A program made the translations under genes and the position numbers. From Paracoccaceae bacterium (lineage in GTDB: Bacteria; Pseudomonadota; Alphaproteobacteria; Rhodobacterales; Rhodobacteraceae), in assembly GCA_021648225.1 (NCBI GenBank), contig JAKITE010000055.1, forward strand, positions 1-17,618: 17,618 nt of DNA. The letters run 5' to 3'. Within the stretch, counting starts at the first letter, position 1. Every line of letters starts with the position of its first letter. Positions 7,642-14,555 of this stretch are shown in pieces. A model generated the notes under the pieces. It made no database searches. It was not told the origin of the DNA and saw only the letters and a list, made by a program, of their open reading frames with translations.

Positions 7642-7647
7642 TATGAT
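7642..7647 (+). promoter_or_regulatory. Possible -10 element upstream of chpT
   Basis: TATGAT matches the -10 consensus at five of six positions and lies about 80 nt before the chpT start, in the divergent olsB/chpT spacer. No -35 at standard spacing is convincing; TTGGCC at 7615-7620 is 21 nt away, which is too far. Confidence 0.25.
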
Positions 7648-7688
7648 AGCAAGCAGGACAAAAATTCATTTTCCATTAACCAGATTGA

Positions 7689-7701
7689 TGCAATAGTTGC
7701 A
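7689..7701. promoter_or_regulatory. Inverted repeat TGCAA-TAG-TTGCA before chpT
   Basis: A perfect 5-bp inverted repeat with a 3-nt spacer lies 24 nt upstream of the chpT start codon. Its size and symmetry suit a dimeric regulator's operator or a short hairpin in the chpT leader. No regulator is identified. Confidence 0.35.
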
Positions 7702-7725
7702 AAATCCTTAATTTCGGAGCAGCCC

Positions 7726-8319
7726 ATGCACCCAAAACAACTTGCCGACATGATTTCCTCGCGGATCTGTCATGATCTTATCAGCCCGGTTGGCGCCATC
7801 AGCAACGGGGTGGAGCTGTTACTGGAGCTAAACGGCCCTTCCGAGGAAATGGAGCTGATCCGCCAAAGCGCCGAAAACGCCCAGGCCAAGCTGATGTTTT
7901 TTCGCGTGGCCTTCGGGGCCAGCAACCCCGATGCCATGCTTGGCCACGCAGCAGCGGTTTCGGTGGCGCAAAAAATGTTTGCCAGCGGCAGGGTCTCGGT
8001 TGATTTCCCCGAACCATGGGGGGATCGCAACCGAAACCTGATCAAGCTGTTGTATTTGTTGCTTTTATGCGTTGAATCCAGCCTGCCACGCGGCGGTATA
8101 ATCCGCTGTATTCCAACCGATTCAGGCTGGAAAATTACGGTTGACGGTTCAAAAATAGATGCACCGGAAAATTTGTGGAGCGCAGTATTAAAAGGCGATC
8201 CTTTTGGCGCGCTGGCTTCGCAAGAAATCCAGTTTCAACTGGCACGGGATGCTGCTGAAAATATCAATATCAAACTGGATGCCAGTTTTTCCGAAAACAG
8301 CCTAAAGCTGGTTTTCTAA
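7726..8319 (+). CDS. chpT: ChpT histidine phosphotransferase
   Basis: The 197-residue protein matches ChpT, which in alphaproteobacteria passes phosphate from the hybrid kinase CckA to the response regulator CtrA (and in Caulobacter also CpdR), controlling the cell cycle, motility or gene transfer agents depending on the lineage. The phospho-accepting histidine is H16 in SRICHDLISPVGAISNGVELL, the start of a two-helix dimerisation hairpin (about 5-65). The rest forms a degenerate kinase-like ATPase domain, with GDPFGAL late in the protein (about 156-162) but no normal ATP-binding motifs, as expected for ChpT. GGAG seven bases before the ATG supports the start. The last 18 nt overlap the 3' end of the convergent gamma carbonic anhydrase gene. 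Confidence 0.92.
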   Translation: MHPKQLADMISSRICHDLISPVGAISNGVELLLELNGPSEEMELIRQSAENAQAKLMFFRVAFGASNPDAMLGHAAAVSVAQKMFASGRVSVDFPEPWGDRNRNLIKLLYLLLLCVESSLPRGGIIRCIPTDSGWKITVDGSKIDAPENLWSAVLKGDPFGALASQEIQFQLARDAAENINIKLDASFSENSLKLVF

Positions 8320-8829
8320 CACCAGCCCGTCGCGAAAACGCCGCATGTTTTGCTGATAATGCAAGGCCGATTCCCGCAAGGCATCAATCGCGGCAATATC
8401 CAGCTGCCGCACCACCTTGCCCGGGCTGCCAATTACCAAAGACCCGTCGGCAATTTCTTTACCCTCGGCAATCAGCGCCCCCGCAGCAATCAGGCAATTT
8501 TTGCCAATCCGCGCGCCATTCAACACAATCGCGCCCATGCCAATCAGGGAATTTTCACCAATTTCACAGCCATGCAGCATGGCTTTGTGGCCAATGGTGC
8601 AGCCCGCACCGATGTTCAGCGGAAAGCCCATATCGGTATGCAAAACGCAATTTTCCTGAATATTGCAGCCCTGCCCGACCTGAATGCGTTCGTTATCGCC
8701 CCGCAAAACCGCGCCAAACCAGATCGAAACCGCGTTTTCCAGCAGCACATCGCCAATGATAACCGCCGTATCCGCCACCCAGCTATCACCTGCCAATTTT
8801 GGCGAAACCCCATCAAGCGTATAAATCAT
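8302..8829 (-). CDS. Gamma-carbonic anhydrase-like hexapeptide-repeat protein
   Basis: The 175-residue protein folds as a left-handed beta-helix judging from its [IVL]G-rich hexapeptide pattern (about 20-140). The three zinc-ligand histidines of the gamma carbonic anhydrase family are present as H64 (VLHTD), H81 (IGHK) and H86 (LHGC). YrdA/PaaY-type members bind a metal; some hydrate CO2 and others are thioesterases or have no proven activity, so the exact reaction is open. It is the last gene of the yicC-gmk operon and its ATG overlaps the gmk stop by 4 nt (ATGA), suggesting translational coupling. At its 3' end it overlaps chpT by 18 nt. Confidence 0.88.
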   Translation of the reverse strand: MIYTLDGVSPKLAGDSWVADTAVIIGDVLLENAVSIWFGAVLRGDNERIQVGQGCNIQENCVLHTDMGFPLNIGAGCTIGHKAMLHGCEIGENSLIGMGAIVLNGARIGKNCLIAAGALIAEGKEIADGSLVIGSPGKVVRQLDIAAIDALRESALHYQQNMRRFRDGLVLENQL

Positions 8830-9467
8830 AACGCCTCGAATTCTGCATTCAACTGCTGCACAAATCCGTTTAATCCGGTTTGACGTTCCCGACGCAAGCG
8901 TTCGGCGGCCACAATGGAGCGCAGCTCGGATTCGGCGCGATCCAGATCATCATTGATCAAAACATAGTCATATTCCGCCCAATGGCTGATTTCATTTCGC
9001 GATTGCGCCATGCGTTTTTCAACCACCTCGGCGCTATCCTGCCCACGGTCAAGCAGCCGCTGGCGCAGGCTGGCAATGCTGGGCGGCAGAATAAATATCG
9101 ACACCACGGATTGCTGCAAAGCAGAATTACGAATTTGCTGCCCACCCTGCCAATCCACATCAAACAACACATCTTTGCCGGCCTCGATCGCCGCCTCAAC
9201 CGGCGCGCGTGGCGAGCCATAAAAATTGCCGAATACTTCAGCATGTTCCAGCATACCGTTGTTTTCAATCAGGTTTTTGAATTCATCACGGGTTTTGAAA
9301 TAATATTCCCGCCCGTCAACTTCGCCCTTGCGCGGGCTGCGGGTGGTGGCCGAAACCGAAAACACAACTTCGCTGTCATTTTGCAAAACCCGGTTTGAAA
9401 GGGTGGATTTCCCCGCCCCTGATGGCGAGGATAAAATGATCAATAGGCCTTTGCGTTCCACGGGCAT
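8826..9467 (-). CDS. gmk: Guanylate kinase
   Basis: Guanylate kinase phosphorylates GMP to GDP with ATP in the cytosol, an essential step of purine nucleotide supply. The 213-residue length is typical. The P-loop is SSPSGAGKST (13-22). GMP-binding residues lie in SVSATTRSPRKGEVDGREYYF, and HAEVFGNFYGSPR carries the conserved Tyr/Gly of the nucleotide-binding region. FDVDWQGGQQI is the usual central motif, and the lid contains RLLDRGQDS. It sits 2 nt after yicC, the arrangement known from many proteobacteria, and overlaps the gamma carbonic anhydrase gene by 4 nt. Confidence 0.97.
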   Translation of the reverse strand: MPVERKGLLIILSSPSGAGKSTLSNRVLQNDSEVVFSVSATTRSPRKGEVDGREYYFKTRDEFKNLIENNGMLEHAEVFGNFYGSPRAPVEAAIEAGKDVLFDVDWQGGQQIRNSALQQSVVSIFILPPSIASLRQRLLDRGQDSAEVVEKRMAQSRNEISHWAEYDYVLINDDLDRAESELRSIVAAERLRRERQTGLNGFVQQLNAEFEAL

Positions 9468-9469
9468 AA

Positions 9470-10363
9470 CTACTCCAAATTCTGAATCTGTTCGCGCATT
9501 TGATCAATAACCGTTTTCAGGTCAAGCCCAATCGCGGTTAATTCGGCGGAACCGGATTTTGAACACAGGGTATTGGCCTCGCGGTTGAATTCCTGCATCA
9601 AAAAGTCAAATTTCCGCCCCACAGGGTTCGGGTTGGCCAATAATTGCCGCGCCGCATCAATATGGGCTTTTAGACGGTCGATTTCCTCGGTGATATCGGC
9701 CTTAACGGCCAGCAAAGCCAGTTCCTGCTGCAATCGCGCTTCATCCGCCAATTCACTGGCATCCAGCAATGCCGTCACCTTGCTGCGCAGCAAATCACCG
9801 GATCTTGCCAGACGTGCTTCGGCGGAAATTGCCGCCGCATCGGTTAATGCGGCCACTTGATCCAGTTGTGCGGTTAAAATATGCAACAAAGCGGCGCCTT
9901 CGGATTGGCGCGCCGCTTGAAACAACCCAAACAATTCAGGGATTTGCGCGGTTATCTTGGCCAGAATATCAGCAGATACCTTTTCCTCTGCCCCGTATTC
10001 CATCACGCCGCGCAGGCCCAGCAAATCAGCGGCGCTGGTCGGATATGTATCAATCCCCTGCCCCTCGGCCATCACATTCACCTGCTTTACCGCCGTTAAT
10101 ACCGCCGCCAGAACCGCATCATTAACCCGGGGAATTCCCTGCCCCTCGCGCTGTTTGACCTTCAGACTGATCGAGACATTCCCCCGCGAGACATACTCCG
10201 GTGCTGCCATCCGAACAGGCTTTTCCAGCGCCTCGAACCCGTCCGCAAGTCGTAACCGGATATCCAGCCCCTTGCCGTTAACCGAGCGTATTTCCCACTG
10301 CCAGCTCAGCAAATCCTGCGCGCCGTCCAATGTGGCAAACCCTGTCATAGATTGGCGTGTCAT
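9470..10363 (-). CDS. yicC: YicC-family endoribonuclease
   Basis: The 297-residue protein has both signatures of the YicC family: the N-terminal SMTGFATLDG block (about 5-14) with the SVNGKGLDIRLRL stretch, and the C-terminal DUF1732 block with GRKFDFLMQEFNREANTLCSK and TAIGLDLKTVIDQMREQIQNLE. YicC proteins are reported as endoribonucleases in E. coli and B. subtilis; the substrate in this lineage is not known. It heads the yicC-gmk-gamma carbonic anhydrase operon, with gmk starting 2 nt after its stop. AAGGA about seven bases before the ATG supports this start; an internal ATG five codons later (SMTGF) is also close to the usual family start. Confidence 0.93.
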   Translation of the reverse strand: MTRQSMTGFATLDGAQDLLSWQWEIRSVNGKGLDIRLRLADGFEALEKPVRMAAPEYVSRGNVSISLKVKQREGQGIPRVNDAVLAAVLTAVKQVNVMAEGQGIDTYPTSAADLLGLRGVMEYGAEEKVSADILAKITAQIPELFGLFQAARQSEGAALLHILTAQLDQVAALTDAAAISAEARLARSGDLLRSKVTALLDASELADEARLQQELALLAVKADITEEIDRLKAHIDAARQLLANPNPVGRKFDFLMQEFNREANTLCSKSGSAELTAIGLDLKTVIDQMREQIQNLE

Positions 10364-10435
10364 CCAAAAATCCTTTATTTATCTACTGATAACACCTATA
10401 TTTTGCCCCGCATCCGGTCAACCAAAGCTTCAGCG

Positions 10436-10450
10436 TTAACGATAGCTAAA
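10436..10450. promoter_or_regulatory. CtrA-box-like sequence TTAA-N7-TAAA
   Basis: TTAA-CGATAGC-TAAA differs by one base from the CtrA consensus TTAA-N7-TTAA. It lies in the divergent spacer between yicC and the PAS gene. A ChpT gene elsewhere in the window shows the CtrA pathway is present, but one short near-match is weak evidence. Confidence 0.2.
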
Positions 10451-10508
10451 GATCCTTCGTTACATGCGTGTAAAATTGTATTAGTGTTATCGGTGAAATT
10501 GCAACAAC

Positions 10509-10524
10509 TCCGCTGTTTAGCGGA
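10509..10524. repeat. Stem-loop TCCGCT-GTTT-AGCGGA in the PAS gene leader
   Basis: A perfect 6-bp stem with a 4-nt loop ends 26 nt before the start codon of the PAS-domain gene. There is no T-run after it. It could be a leader structure affecting translation or an operator. Confidence 0.4.
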
Positions 10525-10550
10525 ATCGCATCGGGAATACGAGAATTTTT

Positions 10551-11186
10551 ATGCCAGATATCCATTTTCAAAAGCTGATCAACCATTGGGAGGGCTTGCG
10601 CACGGATAACGAGGTTCCGTTTCGTTCACAAATTGACCCGCGCCAATTCCCCGAACTGCTGGAAAACATCTTTATTCTGGAAAATTCCGCACCCGAGCAA
10701 TACCGCATTCGCCATACCGGCATGATGTTATGTGAAATGATGGGGTTCGAGGTGCGCGGACAATTGGCCAGCGCCATGATGCAAAACCTGTATCGTGAAA
10801 AAATGGCCCTGTTGCTAGGGCAGGTTCTTACCCGTCCCGGTATTGCCGAAATTACGCTGGTGGCGCAGGATCTGCATGATAATGTTGTCTCGCTCAAAAT
10901 GCTTTTGCTGCCGCTACGCAGTGATTTTGGCGATGTGAATCGCATTCTGGGCTGCATTTCCACACCGGTTGTGCCTTATGTGGCACCGCTGCGGTTTGGC
11001 ATTGCCGGGCAAAAACTGACCGCCGTTGATACCAGCGATCTGCGCCTACAGGGCTTTGCCGAAAATCAGGCTGCATTTGGCACCGACGGTATCCACGCGA
11101 TCACCAATAACCCCAATCCCGATAATGAAAAACCACGCAAACGCGGGCATTTACGGCTGGTTTCCGACAAGGATCAGGACAAATAA
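10551..11186 (+). CDS. PAS-domain protein (PAS_5/DUF1457-like)
   Basis: The 211-residue protein resembles the alphaproteobacterial PAS_5 (formerly DUF1457) family. The core at about residues 10-150 begins with a HWEGLRTDNEVPFRSQIDP block, then LLENIFILE, YRIRHTGMMLCEMMGFEVRG and LLPLRSDFGDVNRILGCIS. The last 40 residues are polar and basic (KPRKRGHLRLVSDKDQ) and probably disordered. There is no kinase, GGDEF or DNA-binding domain, so it is likely a stand-alone sensor or adaptor; ligand and partner are unknown. It has no strong ribosome binding site, only GAGAA upstream. A stem-loop and a CtrA-like box lie upstream. Its stop overlaps the end of convergent serB by 13 nt. Confidence 0.8.
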   Translation: MPDIHFQKLINHWEGLRTDNEVPFRSQIDPRQFPELLENIFILENSAPEQYRIRHTGMMLCEMMGFEVRGQLASAMMQNLYREKMALLLGQVLTRPGIAEITLVAQDLHDNVVSLKMLLLPLRSDFGDVNRILGCISTPVVPYVAPLRFGIAGQKLTAVDTSDLRLQGFAENQAAFGTDGIHAITNNPNPDNEKPRKRGHLRLVSDKDQDK

Positions 11187-12022
11187 TCCGCCTCGGCAAT
11201 ACCCTGCAAGGCCAGCAAAGCCGTCAGGTCCGAATGGTCCAGCACCACATCCGCAGCCGATTTAAGCGCCGGTTTGGCATGGTAAGCAACGCCCATACCA
11301 GCGGCCTCTATCATCATCAAATCATTGGCCCCATCCCCAACCGCAATCACATCTTGCGCCATAATTCCCCGCTCCGCACAAAGCGCGTTTAGTGATTCCA
11401 GCTTGGCTTCGCGCCCCAATATGGGCCGCCGCACCTTGCCGGTCAGGGCTGCATTTTCAATTTCCAGAATATTGGCACGGTTCATCTGAAACCCTGCCTC
11501 TACGGCAACTTTGTTGGTGAAATAGGTAAAACCGCCAGAAACAAGTGCGGTCATCGCGCCCAGCCCGTTCATGGTTTGCACCAAAACACGCGCGCCGGGG
11601 TTCAGCGAAATCCGTTCTTCGTAACATTGCAGCAAGGCCTGTTCATCAAGCCCTGCCAACAGCAAAACCCGTTCGTCAATTGCCGATTCAAAATCCAGCT
11701 CGCCCAGCATGGCGCGTTCGGTAATTTCCGAAACCTTATCTTTAAGTCCGGCAAAATCCGCCAACTCGTCAATGCATTCCACCGGAATAATTGTGCTGTC
11801 CATATCGGCGATCAGCAGCTTTTTGCGGCGGTTGGCTTTGGGCACAAAATTGAAATCCAGCCCTGCCACAGGCGCAATTTCCGGCAGCGCACCGCGAAAA
11901 CCGATCTCGACCGCGCAATCCGACAGCCGACGCGGTGCCTCTGCCCCCGTCAACTGCCCGGCGGCCGAGGTTACAACATCGTCGCTAACCCCGACCACCG
12001 CTGTTATTACCAGATATATCAA
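11174..12022 (-). CDS. serB: Phosphoserine phosphatase
   Basis: SerB removes phosphate from O-phosphoserine, the last step of serine synthesis. The 282-residue protein shows the HAD motifs of SerB: DMDST (D73, D75), the ECIDELADFAG stretch that follows, VSGGF with S162, GREAKLESL with K207, and GDGANDLMM (D230, D234). The first 65 residues form a degenerate N-terminal domain, as in other SerB proteins. The ATG overlaps the stop of aroG by 4 nt, so the two genes are very likely one translationally coupled operon joining aromatic and serine synthesis. The serA/serC genes are not in this window. The 3' end overlaps the PAS gene by 13 nt. Confidence 0.95.
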   Translation of the reverse strand: MIYLVITAVVGVSDDVVTSAAGQLTGAEAPRRLSDCAVEIGFRGALPEIAPVAGLDFNFVPKANRRKKLLIADMDSTIIPVECIDELADFAGLKDKVSEITERAMLGELDFESAIDERVLLLAGLDEQALLQCYEERISLNPGARVLVQTMNGLGAMTALVSGGFTYFTNKVAVEAGFQMNRANILEIENAALTGKVRRPILGREAKLESLNALCAERGIMAQDVIAVGDGANDLMMIEAAGMGVAYHAKPALKSAADVVLDHSDLTALLALQGIAEADYLS

Positions 12023-13389
12023 ACCGCGATGCGGCGCGATTCAGTCTGTGCGCCCAGTTCACGCGCCACCAAAAACGCCAGTTCCAGCGATTGGGAGGCG
12101 TTCAGGCGTGGATCACACGCCGTGTGATAACGGCTGGAAAGATCCTCGTCCGAAACCGCACGCAAACCGCCGATACACTCGGTGACATCCTTGCCGGTCA
12201 TCTCGAAATGCACACCGCCCGCATGGGTTCCCTCAGCCTTGTGAATTTGAAAGAACTCTTGCACTTCTGCCAACACCTTATCAAAGGGCCGAGTTTTATA
12301 GCCACTGGCCGATTTAACAGTGTTGCCGTGCATCGGATCACAGCACCAAACCACCTTACGGCCCTCAGCCTCAACGGCCCGAATAAGCGCTGGCAGATGG
12401 TCTGCAACCTTGCCCGCACCAAACCGCGCAATCAATGTCAAACGCCCTGCTTCATTTTCGGGGTTCAATGTATCAATCAACTGCAACAAATCGTCGGTGG
12501 AAATGGTCGGGCCACATTTCAGCCCAATCGGGTTGATCACGCCCTTGCAAAACTCCACATGCGCGCCTTCGGGCTGGCGGGTGCGATCGCCAATCCAGAT
12601 CATATGGCCCGAACCGGCAACCCATTGGCCGGTTAGCGAATCCTGACGGCACAAGGCCTCTTCATATTCCAGCAACAGCGCCTCGTGGCTGGTATAAAAA
12701 TCCACCCGTTTCATCGAATCCACGGTTTTGCCGGAAACGCCTGCGGCCTCCATAAATTCAAGCGATTCAGAAATTTTGCTGGCCAGCGCGTGGTATTCTT
12801 CGTATTCAGCCGCGCCTTTGGTGCTTTCCAAGGTCCAGCTATGCACGCGTTTGATATCGGCAAAACCGCCCTGCGAAAACGCCCGCAACAGGTTCAGCGA
12901 CGCCGCCGCTTGCGTGTAGGCCCGCAACATGCGGTCCGGGTCGGGAATGCGGGATTCCTCGCCAAATTCAAATCCGTTGATGATATCGCCGCGATAGCTG
13001 GGCAATTCCACCCCGTCAACGGTTTCATAATCAGCCGAGCGCGGCTTGGCGAATTGCCCCGCCATACGGCCAATTTTCACCACCGGCGTTTTGCCACCAA
13101 AGGTCAGCACCACCGCCATTTGCAACATCACCTTAAAGGTATCGCGGATCATATCAGCCGAAAACTCGGCAAAGCTTTCGGCACAATCGCCGCCCTGCAA
13201 CAAAAACCCGTTGCCATTGGCAACCTCGCCAAGCTGGCGGGTCAACCGCCGCGCTTCGCCTGCAAAAACCAAAGGAGGATAACTGGCCAACCGGTCTGTC
13301 GCGGCACCAAGCGCCGTTGCATCCAGATACTCGGGCATCTGGACCCGGGGCTTGTTGCGCCAGTCAGATTTGTTCCAAGTGTCAGCCAT
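12019..13389 (-). CDS. aroG: Class II 3-deoxy-D-arabino-heptulosonate 7-phosphate (DAHP) synthase
   Basis: DAHP synthase condenses phosphoenolpyruvate with erythrose 4-phosphate, the first step of the shikimate pathway. The 456-residue length and motifs mark the class II (plant/AroA-II) type: KPRVQMPEY (about 13-21), GGDCAE with the metal-ligand C69, KIGRMAGQFAKPRS, SHEALLLEYEEALCR, SGHMIWIGDRTRQPEGAHVEF, GLKCGPT, IARFGAGKV, WCCDPMHGNT and GGVHFEMTG. All metal-binding and substrate motifs appear intact. GGGAG eight bases before the ATG supports the start. serB follows with a 4-nt overlap. A promoter whose -35 lies within a palindrome can be drawn upstream. The symbol aroG is used loosely for this enzyme class. 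Confidence 0.96.
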   Translation of the reverse strand: MADTWNKSDWRNKPRVQMPEYLDATALGAATDRLASYPPLVFAGEARRLTRQLGEVANGNGFLLQGGDCAESFAEFSADMIRDTFKVMLQMAVVLTFGGKTPVVKIGRMAGQFAKPRSADYETVDGVELPSYRGDIINGFEFGEESRIPDPDRMLRAYTQAAASLNLLRAFSQGGFADIKRVHSWTLESTKGAAEYEEYHALASKISESLEFMEAAGVSGKTVDSMKRVDFYTSHEALLLEYEEALCRQDSLTGQWVAGSGHMIWIGDRTRQPEGAHVEFCKGVINPIGLKCGPTISTDDLLQLIDTLNPENEAGRLTLIARFGAGKVADHLPALIRAVEAEGRKVVWCCDPMHGNTVKSASGYKTRPFDKVLAEVQEFFQIHKAEGTHAGGVHFEMTGKDVTECIGGLRAVSDEDLSSRYHTACDPRLNASQSLELAFLVARELGAQTESRRIAV

Positions 13390-13431
13390 ATTAATACTCC
13401 CTTTATGGCAGGTTAATTTTTATGTGTGGGG

Positions 13432-13460
13432 CTTATAATGCAGCGCTTAATAATTGACCA
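13432..13460 (-). promoter_or_regulatory. Candidate sigma70-type promoter for aroG-serB
   Basis: Read on the minus strand, TGGTCA (13460-13455; 4 of 6 to consensus) is followed after exactly 17 nt by TATAAG (13437-13432; 5 of 6). The start codon of aroG is about 43 nt further on. The -35 lies inside the inverted repeat at 13455-13467. Confidence 0.45.
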
Positions 13461-13467
13461 GAGGTCA
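13455..13467. promoter_or_regulatory. Operator-like palindrome TGACC-AGA-GGTCA
   Basis: A perfect 5-bp inverted repeat with a 3-nt spacer overlaps the predicted -35 of aroG in the divergent spacer shared with the GlxA-type regulator gene. A dimeric protein bound here would block aroG transcription. Its regulator is unknown; the adjacent AraC-type protein is one possibility, though AraC-type sites are usually direct repeats. Confidence 0.45.
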
Positions 13468-13495
13468 CTGTGATAGAATGTCGCAATTTTTTTCC

Positions 13496-13516
13496 GAATT
13501 CAATCATGATGAATTC
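13496..13516. promoter_or_regulatory. Near-palindrome GAATTC/ATCATGAT/GAATTC before the GlxA-type gene
   Basis: GAATTC (13496-13501), one extra A, the self-complementary ATCATGAT (13503-13510) and GAATTC (13511-13516) make a 21-bp inverted repeat with one unpaired base. It lies about 60 nt upstream of the regulator's start codon, just before TTGACG (13519-13524), which could be a -35 although no good -10 follows. It suits an operator for the regulator gene. Confidence 0.4.
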
Positions 13517-13577
13517 TCTTGACGCAATGTCTGCGCTCAAACACAGTGATTCAAAGCGCTGTTAAAAAGGTGTGACA

Positions 13578-14555
13578 ATGGCTGATTCCCCGCTTACCGA
13601 AAATGCTGCCGTGTCACGGTTTGTGTTTTTGCTGCTGCCCAACTATTCCATGACCGGCTTTGCCAGCGCGGTTGAGCCTTTGCGCATTGCCAATCGCATG
13701 TCGGAACAATCCTTATATGAATGGAAAATCATTTCCGAAACCGGCGAAAACGTGCGTTGCTCCAACGGGGCCGAACTGGTGGTTGACAGTGGCTTTTATG
13801 AATTGGACCGCGATCAAACCATCATAGTTTGCGGTGGTATTGATATAAAATCCGCCACCACAAAACCGGTGATGGGCTGGCTGCGCCGCGAATCGCGCAA
13901 AGGCATGGCCATCGGCGCGCTTTGTACCGCGACGTATGTGCTGGCTAAGGCCGGATTGCTGGATGGTCGCCGTTCCACCATCCACTGGGAAAACCGCGAG
14001 TCATTTCTGGAAGAATTCCCCGATCTGGAATTAAGCACCGCGATTTTTACGGTGGATCGTAACCGTTATACTTCGGCCGGCGGCGCTGCCAGCCTTGATC
14101 TGATGTTAAAACTGATCGGGGCAGAACATGGCGCAAAACTGGCCAATGCGGTGGCCGACCAGATGATTCACACCGCCATTCGCACCGACAAAGACGACCA
14201 GCGCCTGTCGATCCCCACCCGTATCGGCGTGCGCCATCCCAAACTGGCCAAGGTGATCCATATGATGGAAGAAAACCTTGAAGAACCGATTTCGCCTTCG
14301 GATCTGGCAGCCGATGTGGGCATGTCCACCCGTCAATTGGAGCGGCTTTTCCGGCGCTATCTGGATAGGTCGCCCAAGCGGTATTACATGGAATTAAGAT
14401 TAAGAAAATCCCGTAACTTATTGTTGCAAACGGAAATGTCGGTAATAAACGTAGCACTTGCCTGCGGATTTTCATCACCCTCGCATTTCTCGAAATGCTA
14501 TCGCAGCCATTTTCAAACCACGCCATATCGCGAACGCGGCGCACAGGAGCATTAA
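13578..14555 (+). CDS. GlxA-family (DJ-1/PfpI plus AraC HTH) transcriptional activator
   Basis: The 325-residue protein has an amidotransferase-like sensor domain (about 14-185), with FLLLPNYSMTGFASAVEPLRIANR and the pseudo-active-site cysteine C116 in GALCTATYVLAKAGLLDGR. An AraC-type DNA-binding domain (about 222-320) contains two helix-turn-helices, PSDLAADVGMSTRQLERLFRR and the C-terminal VALACGFSSPSHFSKCYRSHF. Relatives include GbdR, CdhR and ArgR-type regulators of betaine, carnitine or arginine catabolism. The ATG at 13578 is preferred over the GTG two codons earlier because AAAAAGG sits seven bases before it. The thiolase gene starts directly after its stop with no gap, so it heads a three-gene operon and probably senses a substrate or product of that pathway. 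Confidence 0.92.
   Translation: MADSPLTENAAVSRFVFLLLPNYSMTGFASAVEPLRIANRMSEQSLYEWKIISETGENVRCSNGAELVVDSGFYELDRDQTIIVCGGIDIKSATTKPVMGWLRRESRKGMAIGALCTATYVLAKAGLLDGRRSTIHWENRESFLEEFPDLELSTAIFTVDRNRYTSAGGAASLDLMLKLIGAEHGAKLANAVADQMIHTAIRTDKDDQRLSIPTRIGVRHPKLAKVIHMMEENLEEPISPSDLAADVGMSTRQLERLFRRYLDRSPKRYYMELRLRKSRNLLLQTEMSVINVALACGFSSPSHFSKCYRSHFQTTPYRERGAQEH

Noticed and set aside
54..8830. Search for tRNA, rRNA, RNase P, SRP and tmRNA landmarks or a CRISPR array
   Set aside because: No cloverleaf, conserved RNA landmark or regularly spaced direct repeat was recognised by eye here or in the rest of the window.
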